Shown: one piece after another, positions 44,735 to 53,031 of the stretch
Layout: the number at the start of each line of letters is the position of its first letter
Position numbering within the stretch: the stretch's first letter is position 1
NCBI RefSeq assembly: GCF_001591445.1
Contig: NZ_BCUX01000033.1
Location: 1 to 54,880 of the forward strand
Origin: Neobacillus drentensis NBRC 102427
GTDB lineage: Bacteria; Bacillota; Bacilli; Bacillales; Cytobacillaceae
Length of the DNA stretch: 54,880 nt
Reading direction: 5' to 3'
Notes under the pieces: model-generated
The model's input: only the letters and a program-made list of their open reading frames with translations
Database searches by the model: none
What the model was told of the DNA's origin: nothing
Translations under genes and position numbers: made by a program

Positions 44735-45664
44735 ATGAGAGCTGAGAGAAATACAAAGAAAAAGAGAAAATGGCTCCGCGTGTCTGGAATTATTTTTTTA
44801 TTACTTTTGATTGGAATTGGGGTTTATGCCTATTCAGTATATAATTCATTACAAACTGCAGTCGAAACCATGCATCATCCTGTTGATCGTAAATCAGATA
44901 AGCGTTCCGAGGAAGTATCCTTACAAAATAAACAGCCGTTTTCCGTTCTGCTATTAGGTGTCGACCAGCGTAAAGGGGATAAAGGCCGTTCTGATACAAT
45001 GATTGTCTTATCCGTCAATCCAAAACTTAATTCAGTAAAGATGTTAAGTATCCCGCGTGATACACGCACTGAAATCGTCGGTAAAGGTACAGAGGATAAG
45101 ATCAATCATGCCTACGCTTTTGGTAATGAAGAAATGGCGATGAACACGGTCGAAAACTTCTTGGACATCCCTATTGATTATTTTGTAAAGGTCAACATGG
45201 AAGGCTTTAAAGATATTGTTGATGCGGTTGGCGGCATTACGGTCAACAATGATTTAGACTTTTCTCAAGGGGGTTATCATTTTCCAAAAGGTCAGGTGAC
45301 TTTGGATGGTAAAAAGGCATTAGCCTTTACCCGGATGAGACATGAAGACCCCCGTGGAGATTTTGGACGTCAATTACGTCAACGTGAAATCATTCAAGGT
45401 GTCTTAAGAGAAGGTGCAAGTCTCTCTTCCCTTACTAAATATCAAAGTATTTTTGCAGCACTTGGAAATAACGTTAGAACAAACCTTACGTTTGATCAAA
45501 TGAAGTCCATTCAAAAAAATTACCGGAGTGCTGCAGGTAACGTCGATCAAATGACGATCAAAGGCTCTGGAACAAAAATAGGTGGAATTTATTACTACAT
45601 CGTTCCAGATCAAGAAAAACAACGGATTCAAACCGAGTTGAAAACACAATTAGAAACTAAATAA
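44735..45664 (+). CDS. LytR-CpsA-Psr (LCP) family ligase
   Basis: 309-residue type II membrane protein. A basic tail (KKKRKW) is followed by one membrane helix (about 15-35) and an LCP domain with LLLGVDQRKGDKGRSDTMIVLS, cut to its core GRSDTMIVLS, then LSIPRDTRTEI and AFTRMRHEDPRGDFGRQLRQ. It should attach teichoic acid or another polymer to peptidoglycan, like the tagU product. Both share a C-terminal region with LTFDQMKS and IKGSG. The ATG at 44735 is 9 bases after GGAGG; a TTG one codon earlier is less likely. A TATAAT at 44695-44700 may be the -10 box. It lies far from the WTA core. Confidence 0.9.
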   Translation: MRAERNTKKKRKWLRVSGIIFLLLLIGIGVYAYSVYNSLQTAVETMHHPVDRKSDKRSEEVSLQNKQPFSVLLLGVDQRKGDKGRSDTMIVLSVNPKLNSVKMLSIPRDTRTEIVGKGTEDKINHAYAFGNEEMAMNTVENFLDIPIDYFVKVNMEGFKDIVDAVGGITVNNDLDFSQGGYHFPKGQVTLDGKKALAFTRMRHEDPRGDFGRQLRQREIIQGVLREGASLSSLTKYQSIFAALGNNVRTNLTFDQMKSIQKNYRSAAGNVDQMTIKGSGTKIGGIYYYIVPDQEKQRIQTELKTQLETK

Positions 45665-45668
45665 TCAA

Positions 45669-45705
45669 AAAAACTCTGCCTGAAATGTGGCAGAGTTTTC
45701 TTTTA
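45669..45705. terminator. Bidirectional terminator between LCP gene and subtilase gene
   Basis: Stem AAAACTCTGCC/GGCAGAGTTTT (45670-45680 with 45689-45699), loop of 8, with T-rich 3' flank (CTTTTATTTTG) and A-run on the 5' side. It can serve both convergent genes. Confidence 0.88.
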
Positions 45706-45712
45706 TTTTGGC

Positions 45713-48700
45713 TTAAAAATCATATTCGTTAATATAATACCAATATCCATTACCTAATGAATCTAGATATTCTACTAAATAATACAAGTAATCTGAATTA
45801 GGTTTTGTATAAACGATATTATTTTCACCTGATTTTATAGCATACTCATTTTTATCTAATTCTGTACCACCTTCATAGTTATAGACATGCAAAATGGCTT
45901 TAACGTCTTGGGTCGTTCGAATAGTCAGCTGCATTTTGCCACTATGAGTCTGCTCAGATGTCATTGGAAATTCAACAGCATGGGATTCAAGCCATGAAGG
46001 GTTTCCATTCTTGGTCATTTGCCCTTTGACAGATGCTTTCTGTCCGTATACATTTTGAGCTGTGATCACATAAAAATAATTGTCATCATACTCATCATAT
46101 CCATTGTCATCATTTCCATCCCATCTAAAATATTGTATCCCTGCACTAACTCGTTCATTTTGCAAAATGGTTTTAACTTTCCCATCCCATGCATTGAATA
46201 TCTCAATTGTTACATTTGCTGCCTGTGATAGTTTATAATAAACCTCACTGCCCCTAGAGGTAGTGAACTTCACTACAGCAGGATAACTAATTACAATTTT
46301 AGTAAGACTAACGTGAATATTCCCTGTGAAGGTTTGCGACAGATTATACTTATCGACCACTTTTATTTTAAACTGATAGTCCCCATCTACCGCTTGATTC
46401 ATAGCGGCATCTGTTCCATTCCACAAAAAGGTTTGTTTTCCCGCCGCTTTATAGACATCCTTCTGAATCGTCTTAATCAGAGCAGTCCCTTTATAAATAT
46501 CAATAGAAACTTTTCCCGGCTTCGTTAGGGTATAAGTAAACGTCTTCGTTCCTTTTGTAATAAAATTATAATCTTTACTTGACTGGATGGACGGAATTCG
46601 CCAGTCCTGGAGGGAGAATGTACTGTTATTCATCGTTGTAATATTCCCAGCCAAATCCTTTAACTGAATACTATATCGGTATTTTCCTTCAGGTGCCAAC
46701 TGATTTTTATCATCTTTCCCATTCCAGCTGATAACGAGTGTTCCTGCGCCGGATTGTTTAGAAATCAATTTTTTTATAAGGATTCCTCTATCATTAACCA
46801 CATTTACAAGAATATTCGAAGTTTCATTCAGGCTTAATTTTGCTGTGGTTGTATTATTAGCGTTCATTTTAAACAAGGTAGATGCTAGTGTGACCTTCGC
46901 TGATGGGCGTACGGTATCCACTTTTATCTGTACCTTTTTTGTTTTACCTTTTCTATTACGGCTGTCTGTTGGGGACATAATGAGGTAGTATGTACCATCA
47001 TTTATTGTATGTCCTTTTGAATCTTTCCCATTCCAAACGATCGATTTCTTACCGCTTGATAAGTATTTATTAGAAAGGATTTCCTTTATCGTTTTGCCTT
47101 TATTATCAGTTATAACTGCAGTGACCTTCGCCTTTTGGGTTAGTTGATAAGGAATAGTTATTTTCCCGCTTGCTTTCGGTGAAAAGGTATAATTGCTTGA
47201 CACCACTATTGCAGGTCTAACATTGTTTACTACTTTAATCATGGAGCTTTTATAGATTGTACCCCTACTATTCGATACCTTCGCTAATAACTTGTAAGTG
47301 CCTGACGTTACAAAAGTTCCACTGCTTGTTTTTCCATCCCAAGAGGCAGAAATTCCCCTTCCGGATGAGGCTTTATTACTAAAGATTGTTCGTACAGTTT
47401 TTCCACTAGAGGTCTGCAGATATAAGGAAACAATTGTACTGCTGGTAGCGGTAATCGAAAAGGCAGCCTTATTAGTCCCAGTCATGGTGTAAGTTGTTGG
47501 CGCTGTTAATTTTGATATAGGTGCCGGTGTATTGGAAACAGCCTTGTATGCGTCAATTCTTCCATATCCATAAAATGAATCCCACCCCCTGTTCCCCAGG
47601 TCAGCAGTTGACTTCATCAGAATATTTTCTACTTGACTAGGAGTTAAAAATGGGTTTTTTGAACGGACCAGCGCGGCCACTCCAGTCACTACAGGGGCTG
47701 CCATTGAGGTCCCGTTCATATATTGATAGGAACTTCCGCTTATAGTAGAATAAATCGATAACCCTGGAGCAGCTAAATCAATAGAGCTACCATAGTTCGA
47801 AAAACTAGTTATTCGATCATTACTATCTGTAGCACTCACACTAATAACACCAGTTAATGCCGCAGGATACATAGGGATATATGTATCCGAATTACCTGCA
47901 GCAGCCACAAGCACAACTCCTTTTGACCTTGCGTAGCTAGCATAATAATCTAGTAGATAACTATAGCTTTCACTGCCCAAACTCATATTAACGACATCCG
48001 CATGGTGATCGGCCGCGTATTTTAGCGCAAGCGCTACATTATAAATGGATGCTCCTTGTGAGTCGAATACATTTATAGGCATAATTTTTACATTTGGAGC
48101 AATTCCAGCAATTCCTCGCTTATTAAAGCTTGCCGCGATTATTCCTGCAACATGTGTAGCATGTTCATCAGGGGTATAATTGGCATTTCCGGTAACCGTA
48201 TTATAGGGACTGACAATTTTCCCTTTAAGGTCAGGATGATCCTTCTGAACCCCGCCATCTATTACAGCAACTGTAATATTAGATGAGCCTCTTGTTTTGT
48301 CCCATGCTTTTGGCATTTGAATTTTGTTTAAATACCACTGTTTTTTATAACTCGGTTCCTGGGGAACGTAGGTACTCTTCACCTTGTAATTCGGTTCGAC
48401 AAACAGCACCTGTTTATTTTTTAATAAAGCCTTTGAGATACTAGCCAAATCTGAACCATTGGGAACTTTCACGAATGAAAAGTCTCCCGTTTCTAATTGG
48501 TCTACTTCTTTACCATTTACTAGATTTAAAATAGTCTTTCTTTGATCTAAAGATGTGCTTGGAGTAAATTTTACAATTAACTCCTGATCATTAAACTCCT
48601 TTTTCTCATCAAAAAGCACCTTCGTATCAAACTTTGATACCTTTGGCTGGATGGTAACCTCTTCCGCACTTGCGACTGAAGTCGTAATTGATAAACATAG

Positions 48701-48733
48701 TACCATGAAAATGGCTGACCAGAAATATTTCAC
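45713..48733 (-). CDS. Secreted subtilisin-like serine protease with FlgD-type Ig repeats
   Basis: 1006-residue exported protease. The signal peptide runs to about residue 23 (SVASAEEV). A propeptide (about 48-120) contains ELIVKF and VLFVEPNYKVK. The S8 domain (about 128-400) has D159 (VAVIDGGV), H194 (HATHVAGI), oxyanion N281 (AAAGNSD) and S343 (GTSMAAPVV). The remaining 600 residues hold five FlgD-like Ig repeats, each ending in a W(N/D)G(K/N/T)(D/T) ... G.Y pattern, plus a sixth divergent one. The start is a GTG at 48733 after GGGGGAG. In Bacillus such exoproteases are often DegU-controlled, but no site was identified here. No wall-anchoring signal is seen, so it is probably released or bound by its Ig tail. 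Confidence 0.92.
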   Translation of the reverse strand: MKYFWSAIFMVLCLSITTSVASAEEVTIQPKVSKFDTKVLFDEKKEFNDQELIVKFTPSTSLDQRKTILNLVNGKEVDQLETGDFSFVKVPNGSDLASISKALLKNKQVLFVEPNYKVKSTYVPQEPSYKKQWYLNKIQMPKAWDKTRGSSNITVAVIDGGVQKDHPDLKGKIVSPYNTVTGNANYTPDEHATHVAGIIAASFNKRGIAGIAPNVKIMPINVFDSQGASIYNVALALKYAADHHADVVNMSLGSESYSYLLDYYASYARSKGVVLVAAAGNSDTYIPMYPAALTGVISVSATDSNDRITSFSNYGSSIDLAAPGLSIYSTISGSSYQYMNGTSMAAPVVTGVAALVRSKNPFLTPSQVENILMKSTADLGNRGWDSFYGYGRIDAYKAVSNTPAPISKLTAPTTYTMTGTNKAAFSITATSSTIVSLYLQTSSGKTVRTIFSNKASSGRGISASWDGKTSSGTFVTSGTYKLLAKVSNSRGTIYKSSMIKVVNNVRPAIVVSSNYTFSPKASGKITIPYQLTQKAKVTAVITDNKGKTIKEILSNKYLSSGKKSIVWNGKDSKGHTINDGTYYLIMSPTDSRNRKGKTKKVQIKVDTVRPSAKVTLASTLFKMNANNTTTAKLSLNETSNILVNVVNDRGILIKKLISKQSGAGTLVISWNGKDDKNQLAPEGKYRYSIQLKDLAGNITTMNNSTFSLQDWRIPSIQSSKDYNFITKGTKTFTYTLTKPGKVSIDIYKGTALIKTIQKDVYKAAGKQTFLWNGTDAAMNQAVDGDYQFKIKVVDKYNLSQTFTGNIHVSLTKIVISYPAVVKFTTSRGSEVYYKLSQAANVTIEIFNAWDGKVKTILQNERVSAGIQYFRWDGNDDNGYDEYDDNYFYVITAQNVYGQKASVKGQMTKNGNPSWLESHAVEFPMTSEQTHSGKMQLTIRTTQDVKAILHVYNYEGGTELDKNEYAIKSGENNIVYTKPNSDYLYYLVEYLDSLGNGYWYYINEYDF

Positions 48734-49063
48734 CGTTCTCCCCCATTATTATTCAATTATTATCTAATTCTATTTATTTACATTTTATCACTAAAAACTG
48801 TAAAAAAGTGTACGTTATTTAATAATACTAGGAAAAGGTATTCCAAGGTAACAGTACCAGCATCTAGCCTAATTTCTAATACCCCGTTTCATGTCATCCA
48901 CTTTCAGCGTCCACCCCACACAGACAAAACACGCGACTTTGTCCACGAATGGTGCCTGACACCGGATTATCACGGTTTTGTCACAAAACTAGTAAGCTAT
49001 TGAAATATAACTGTAATACTATTGTGGTAAGTTTTATATAACAGAAGGAAGGGGTTTTCAGTT
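48734..49063. promoter_or_regulatory. Divergent intergenic region with WalR-like site and interspersed repeat
   Basis: 330 bases without a gene between the divergent protease and LysM-3D genes. It holds the GGTGCCTGACACC repeat at 48951-48963 and a WalR-like direct repeat at 49012-49028 (TGTAAT-N5-TGTGGT; first half matches the consensus fully, second half at 4 of 6 positions). No clean -35/-10 pair was found for either gene. Confidence 0.4.
48951..48963. repeat. Interspersed GGTGCCTGACACC element, copy 1
   Basis: 13-bp imperfect palindrome (GGTG/CACC arms) in an intergenic region, identical to the copy at 52859. Confidence 0.65.
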
Positions 49064-49639
49064 ATGAAGAAATTCCTAGTCATGTTCAGTTTGGCAGGTA
49101 TGATATTATTTGGAAGTAATAACGGCGCATTAGCAGCATCCAATACATATAAAGTTAAAAGTGGCGATTCGCTTTATCGTATTGCTAAAACATATAAGAT
49201 TTCCGTGAACACCTTAAAGAAATGGAATAACCTTAAATCAGATACAATTCACCCGAATCAAAATTTAAAGATTACTAGCCCAACCGTTAGTAAACCTGCT
49301 GCAAAGAAAGCTGTAACTACTACGAGTAAGTCAACGAAATTAAAAGTAGTAAAGACCATTACGGTTAGCGCTACTGCTTATACAGCAAATTGTAAACGAT
49401 GCTCCGGCATTACAGCTACTGGGATAAACCTAAAGAAAAACCCAAACCTAAAAGTAATCTCTGTAGATCCGAGAGTAATTAGACTTGGCACGAAAGTCTA
49501 TGTTGAAGGTTATGGCTATGCTATTGCAGGTGACACTGGTGGTGCAATGAGAGGAAACAAGATTGATATCTTCGTTCCTTCTTATAAGAAAGCTATTCAA
49601 TGGGGAAGAAAAACAGTGAAAGTTCAAATATTAAAATAA
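49064..49639 (+). CDS. Secreted LysM / 3D-domain wall protein (YocH-like)
   Basis: 191-residue exported protein. The signal peptide runs to about residue 25 (GALAAS). One LysM domain (about 28-72: YKVKSGDSLYRIAKTYKIS) is followed by a lysine/threonine-rich linker and a C-terminal 3D domain (about 105-190) with TAYTANC, TATGI, VISVDPRVIRLGTKVYV and AGDTGGAMRGNKIDIF, carrying the three conserved aspartates. In B. subtilis YocH has this layout and is a putative muramidase-like wall protein in the WalR regulon. GAAGGAAGGGG precedes the ATG. A WalR-like box at 49012 fits that regulation. A strong terminator follows. Confidence 0.9.
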   Translation: MKKFLVMFSLAGMILFGSNNGALAASNTYKVKSGDSLYRIAKTYKISVNTLKKWNNLKSDTIHPNQNLKITSPTVSKPAAKKAVTTTSKSTKLKVVKTITVSATAYTANCKRCSGITATGINLKKNPNLKVISVDPRVIRLGTKVYVEGYGYAIAGDTGGAMRGNKIDIFVPSYKKAIQWGRKTVKVQILK

Positions 49640-49647
49640 TTAAATCT

Positions 49648-49684
49648 AAGTCCCAAGTGAGTTCATTCACTTGGGACTTTTTAT
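49648..49684 (+). terminator. Terminator of the LysM-3D gene
   Basis: Perfect 13-bp stem AAGTCCCAAGTGA/TCACTTGGGACTT (49648-49660 with 49667-49679), loop GTTCAT, then TTTTATATT. Confidence 0.92.
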
Positions 49685-49692
49685 ATTAATCT

Positions 49693-49737
49693 ACAATAAA
49701 ATAACAGCACCCTAATCACGAATGATCGAGTGCTGTT
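49693..49737 (-). terminator. Probable terminator of the L,D-transpeptidase gene
   Basis: Stem AACAGCAC/GTGCTGTT (49703-49710 with 49730-49737) with a long loop; minus-strand tail ATTTTATTGTAG. Confidence 0.6.
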
Positions 49738-49774
49738 CATTTCCTACACCGTTTATTTCTCGGCACTTAAAATA

Positions 49775-51166
49775 TTAAACTGGCATTGGCACCACTTTTT
49801 TAATAGTAAATACAACAGTCGTCTTGTTTCCAGCTGCATCTGTTACCACTAAGGTATAATCTCCATTTTCGGAAACAATTTTCCCTGATGTAACTGGTGC
49901 TCCATTTAATGTTGCTGTTCCTTCATTAAAGGTGATGGTCACATCTTTGTCGTATGTGGTATTGCTTACCTCACTTACTACTGGTGCTGTTTTATCAATT
50001 GTAAACACGACAGTTCGCTTGTTTCCTAACGCATCTTTTACCACCACTGTGTGTTTTCCTTCTGCTTTAACTATTGCTTTTGTTTTAATTACTTTTCCGT
50101 CTAATGTTGCTGTTCCTTCATTAAAGGAGACGGTAACATCCTTATTATAAAGGGCGTTGTTGCTTACCCCGCTTACTACTGGTGCTGTTTTATCAATCGT
50201 AAACACAACTGTTGTCTTGTTGCCTGCAGCATCAGTTAGCACGAAAGTGTGTTTACCTTCCGCTTTTACCACTATTTTTGTTTTTACTGATTTTTGATCG
50301 AGTGTCGCCTTTCCTTCTTTAAAGGAGATGGTAACATTCTTGTTATATTTACCATTATTACTTACTCCACTTACTACTGGTGCTGTTTTATCCTTTACAA
50401 TTACAGTTCTTGTACTACTAACATTTCCTGCTTTATCCTTGGCAGAAACATATAGTTTATTACCGGCCTTCTGCATTGGAATCGTTACTGAAAATAGACC
50501 TTTTGAATTTGCTGGTTTGGCAGTGTACTTTTTGGTGCCAATTTTAACGGTAACCGTTGCACCTTTTTCAGTTTTTCCTGATACATTTTTAACATTATCT
50601 CCAACCGTATTAACTACTGGAAGGGCTGGTGCTTTGATATCGATATTTTTGAAATAAGGTGCAGCTAACTGATTAAAGCTCTTATTGGAAGTAGTAATAA
50701 CCACTTTTGCGCCAATATTTACCTTACTAAATAATTCAATCACTTCATTATTATGCATCCGGATGCAACCGCCCGAAATGTATTTCCCAATTGAACTCTC
50801 ATTTGCGTTGCCGTGAATACCGTACGGATAACCGCCATTCTCTTGTTTACTTAAACCCATCCAGCGTTTTCCTAATGGATTGCGAGGATCGCCGCCTGGA
50901 ATATTGTGTTTATAGTAAGGTCTGTTTTTAATCTTCTCTCTTATGTAAAAAGTCCCTTCCGGGGTAAGTTTTGAAGTTCTTCCCGTTGCAACACTGTATG
51001 TTTTTACCAATTTACCATTCTCGTAAAATGCTAGCTTATTAATCTTTTTATTAACAATAATTAATTGCTTTTTCGTAATGGTGCTAGCCTCAGCTTTTTG
51101 AGCCTGGGGAAGAACTGAAAACCCTAAAAATAAAATAATAAATCCTATCAGAAAACGTCTTAACAC
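49775..51166 (-). CDS. Secreted L,D-transpeptidase (YkuD) with C-terminal Ig-like repeats
   Basis: 463-residue exported protein. The signal peptide runs to about residue 27 (QKAEAS). The YkuD domain (about 32-160) has H118 (GIHGNANESS) and catalytic C134 (SGGCIRMHN), matching the family H-x(14-17)-[ST]-x-G-C-[IV]-R pattern. The domain would form 3-3 cross-links in peptidoglycan or attach proteins. From about 180 to the end there are four Ig-like repeats, one like PVVNTVGDNVKNVSGK and three beginning (D)KTAPVVSxVSN. The same repeat types end the 5'-nucleotidase protein at 39245. No membrane anchor is visible beyond the signal peptide. Confidence 0.92.
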   Translation of the reverse strand: MLRRFLIGFIILFLGFSVLPQAQKAEASTITKKQLIIVNKKINKLAFYENGKLVKTYSVATGRTSKLTPEGTFYIREKIKNRPYYKHNIPGGDPRNPLGKRWMGLSKQENGGYPYGIHGNANESSIGKYISGGCIRMHNNEVIELFSKVNIGAKVVITTSNKSFNQLAAPYFKNIDIKAPALPVVNTVGDNVKNVSGKTEKGATVTVKIGTKKYTAKPANSKGLFSVTIPMQKAGNKLYVSAKDKAGNVSSTRTVIVKDKTAPVVSGVSNNGKYNKNVTISFKEGKATLDQKSVKTKIVVKAEGKHTFVLTDAAGNKTTVVFTIDKTAPVVSGVSNNALYNKDVTVSFNEGTATLDGKVIKTKAIVKAEGKHTVVVKDALGNKRTVVFTIDKTAPVVSEVSNTTYDKDVTITFNEGTATLNGAPVTSGKIVSENGDYTLVVTDAAGNKTTVVFTIKKVVPMPV

Positions 51167-51309
51167 AAAAAGAACCCCCTATTGTTTCCATTTATTACTA
51201 CCATACCATATTTAGTGTTTTAATAGAAACTAATAAACACAATATAAATTTCGGCAATTTCTTACAAATTCCAACACTACCCAAGTGCATATCCAGATCT
51301 CTATTCATT

Positions 51310-51322
51310 GGTTCCTGACACC
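51310..51322. repeat. Interspersed GGTGCCTGACACC element, degenerate copy
   Basis: GGTTCCTGACACC, one mismatch to the other copies, in the gap between the L,D-transpeptidase and small membrane protein genes. Confidence 0.5.
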
Positions 51323-51459
51323 ATTACACAATCTTCTTCATTTCTCGGGAAATAGCACCAAATTACTAGTTTTATATGGAAAATTGGATAAAAAATGGAT
51401 TTATTGTTACTATTTGTAGTAGGATATTTATATAATCTATGAATTCGGAGGGCTGCAAG

Positions 51460-51642
51460 ATGATGACTACCGCCCAACAAAAAGTAAAGCAGGAGCTTGA
51501 GGAACTGAAGATTAATGCCCTAATCCATCAAAACAGTGAACCTGTTCTTCCACGCAAAAAAAAATCTAGTAAAAAATGGATTTTAACAACAACCTTAATC
51601 CTAGTAACGATTGTAACTTGTTCTCTATTATTAATGAGATAA
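51460..51642 (+). CDS. Small single-pass membrane protein, unknown function
   Basis: 60-residue protein. A charged N-terminal half (QQKVKQELEELKINALIHQ, likely helical) is followed by a lysine-rich stretch (PRKKKSSKKW) and one hydrophobic helix (ILTTTLILVTIVTCSLLLM) ending one residue before the C-terminus, a tail-anchored layout. The ATG at 51460 lies 7 bases after GGAGGG; the upstream in-frame ATG at 51439 overlaps that site and is rejected. A good terminator follows. I do not recognise the family. Confidence 0.75.
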   Translation: MMTTAQQKVKQELEELKINALIHQNSEPVLPRKKKSSKKWILTTTLILVTIVTCSLLLMR

Positions 51643-51654
51643 TGGATATAAGGC

Positions 51655-51695
51655 AAAGAGGTTGCCGTATTATTAACGAGGCAACCTCTTTTCTA
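51655..51695. terminator. Bidirectional terminator between small membrane protein and CPBP gene
   Basis: Perfect 12-bp stem AAAGAGGTTGCC/GGCAACCTCTTT (51655-51666 with 51680-51691), T-run on both strands. Confidence 0.88.
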
Positions 51696-52631
51696 TTACT
51701 CTACGCTTTGCGTCACTTCTGCCATTGATCCATCCTGAACTGTCGCCAGCTTTTGCATGGATCGATTTTGGTGAATTTTTTCTAAAATAAAGAGGCACAC
51801 GTGGACAATTAACACACCAAAGGTGAAATACTCGACCGCGTAATCGATATAGTACCATGATAGGGTTGCGGTGATATCGTATACGGCGTGGACAATAACT
51901 GTTAGCCAAAGATTACGAGTCCATAATAGGATGAGGCCAAACAGGAATCCCATATTAGCAAAAGTTACAATTGCCCCAATTCGAATCGCCCAGGGCTGCT
52001 CCGTATCGAGCGTATGGTCAATGCCAAAATGAATTGAGGTGATAAACAACGCTGCTATCAGAAATCCATCTCTTCGGCCACTCTCCCAGCGGCGCGGGAA
52101 AACCTTTTTAAATACCACAAGCAGAAGAATCATGTACGAAAGCCGCCATACCTCCTCCAAGCCGGCCAGTATATCGTTATATAAATCATATCCAATGGTG
52201 TCTACTTTTTCAAAAAGAGACCCAATTGGTCGGTCCATAATTTCCTTATCAGCTCCACCTTTTACTTCCAAGGCTTGTGACTCAGTGTAGTCTTGTACGT
52301 ATTGATCATAATCTTTGTTAAAATCTTCAAATGTGAGGTTAGAGTACACATTTACAACCGTACTTCCTAGGAAGAAAATCAGAAAGGCGCCTGTGAATTG
52401 AAGCATAATCTGGCGCGGACTTTTCCGATGGTCCTGCTGACTTCTGAGTCTTCGGTAAAGCTTCCAACCGATAAAAAAGGAAGACACCATGACAGCATCA
52501 TATAGGGTGCTGGCCATAGAACTATAACGAGTCAAATAGAGTAGAACTTCCGCCCCAATGGTAACAATGATTATTGCCAAAAGCAGGCTTCTTGAAATCG
52601 GTTTGGTTAAATTCGTTGTCAAACTCATCAT
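51696..52631 (-). CDS. CPBP-like intramembrane protein (possible protease)
   Basis: 311-residue protein with about seven hydrophobic segments. Three spots match the CPBP (Abi/Rce1-like) pattern: an acidic pair in GLEEVWRLSY, FITSIHFGIDH with a histidine, and VIVHAVYDI near the end. The first motif reads EE-x2-R instead of the usual EE-x3-R, so catalytic competence is uncertain. CPBP proteins process prenylated or membrane proteins and some protect against bacteriocins. A long insert of charged residues (about 100-140) lies before the motif. The start is uncertain: two adjacent ATG codons (52631, 52628) follow AGTAGGGA with little spacing. Confidence 0.7.
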   Translation of the reverse strand: MMSLTTNLTKPISRSLLLAIIIVTIGAEVLLYLTRYSSMASTLYDAVMVSSFFIGWKLYRRLRSQQDHRKSPRQIMLQFTGAFLIFFLGSTVVNVYSNLTFEDFNKDYDQYVQDYTESQALEVKGGADKEIMDRPIGSLFEKVDTIGYDLYNDILAGLEEVWRLSYMILLLVVFKKVFPRRWESGRRDGFLIAALFITSIHFGIDHTLDTEQPWAIRIGAIVTFANMGFLFGLILLWTRNLWLTVIVHAVYDITATLSWYYIDYAVEYFTFGVLIVHVCLFILEKIHQNRSMQKLATVQDGSMAEVTQSVE

Positions 52632-52671
52632 TCCCTACTTGGAAAATTTAGCGGAGAAATGCCAGTTCCCC

Positions 52672-52767
52672 TTACCTGCCTATTATCTTTACAGCAATGA
52701 CCCCGAACGCATTTAAAAAAAGCAGGAAAAAGAAACAAGCAATCGTCCACTTCCATTTTCTCGACAC
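52672..52767 (-). CDS. Possible 31-residue membrane peptide
   Basis: A GTG at 52767 opens a 31-codon frame ending in TAA at 52672. It starts SRKWKWTIACFF and continues as one hydrophobic helix of about 20 residues to VIAVKIIGR. GAGGG lies about 8 bases upstream of the GTG. The positive-inside arrangement (RKWK before, K and R after) is typical of a small membrane protein. It lies 40 bases upstream of the CPBP-like gene on the same strand and could be co-transcribed. An overlapping 80-codon frame in another phase (52628-52870) has poor composition and no ribosome binding site, so I prefer this one. Confidence 0.45.
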   Translation of the reverse strand: MSRKWKWTIACFFFLLFLNAFGVIAVKIIGR

Positions 52768-52858
52768 GAAATGATCCCTCTTTTTCAAAAAAATATATTA
52801 GTATTAATTTACCATATTCATAGAGAATAATCATTAATATAAAAAAAGATTCACCACT

Positions 52859-52871
52859 GGTGCCTGACACC
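52859..52871. repeat. Interspersed GGTGCCTGACACC element, copy 2
   Basis: Identical to copy 1, in the gap upstream of the VWA gene. A related GTGCCTGGCA lies at the window edge (54870-54879). Confidence 0.65.
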
Positions 52872-53031
52872 GAGGATACAACTCGAAAATTGTCGACAAA
52901 TACTTATCCCGTTTTATCCTAGTATTACATAGGTAATTTATCACTAAAATGATAGAATGGTATTATATAATGAACATAAAATTCTTAATAAAATGACCCA
53001 TTTAATTAAAATCTCCGGAGGTGTAGATTTG

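Noticed and set aside
48795..48815. Second possible WalR site (TGTAAA...TGTACG)
   Set aside because: The half-site spacing is one base short of the WalR consensus.
52628..52870. 80-codon frame upstream of the CPBP-like gene
   Set aside because: No ribosome binding site, odd composition, and it overlaps a better small membrane-peptide frame in another phase.
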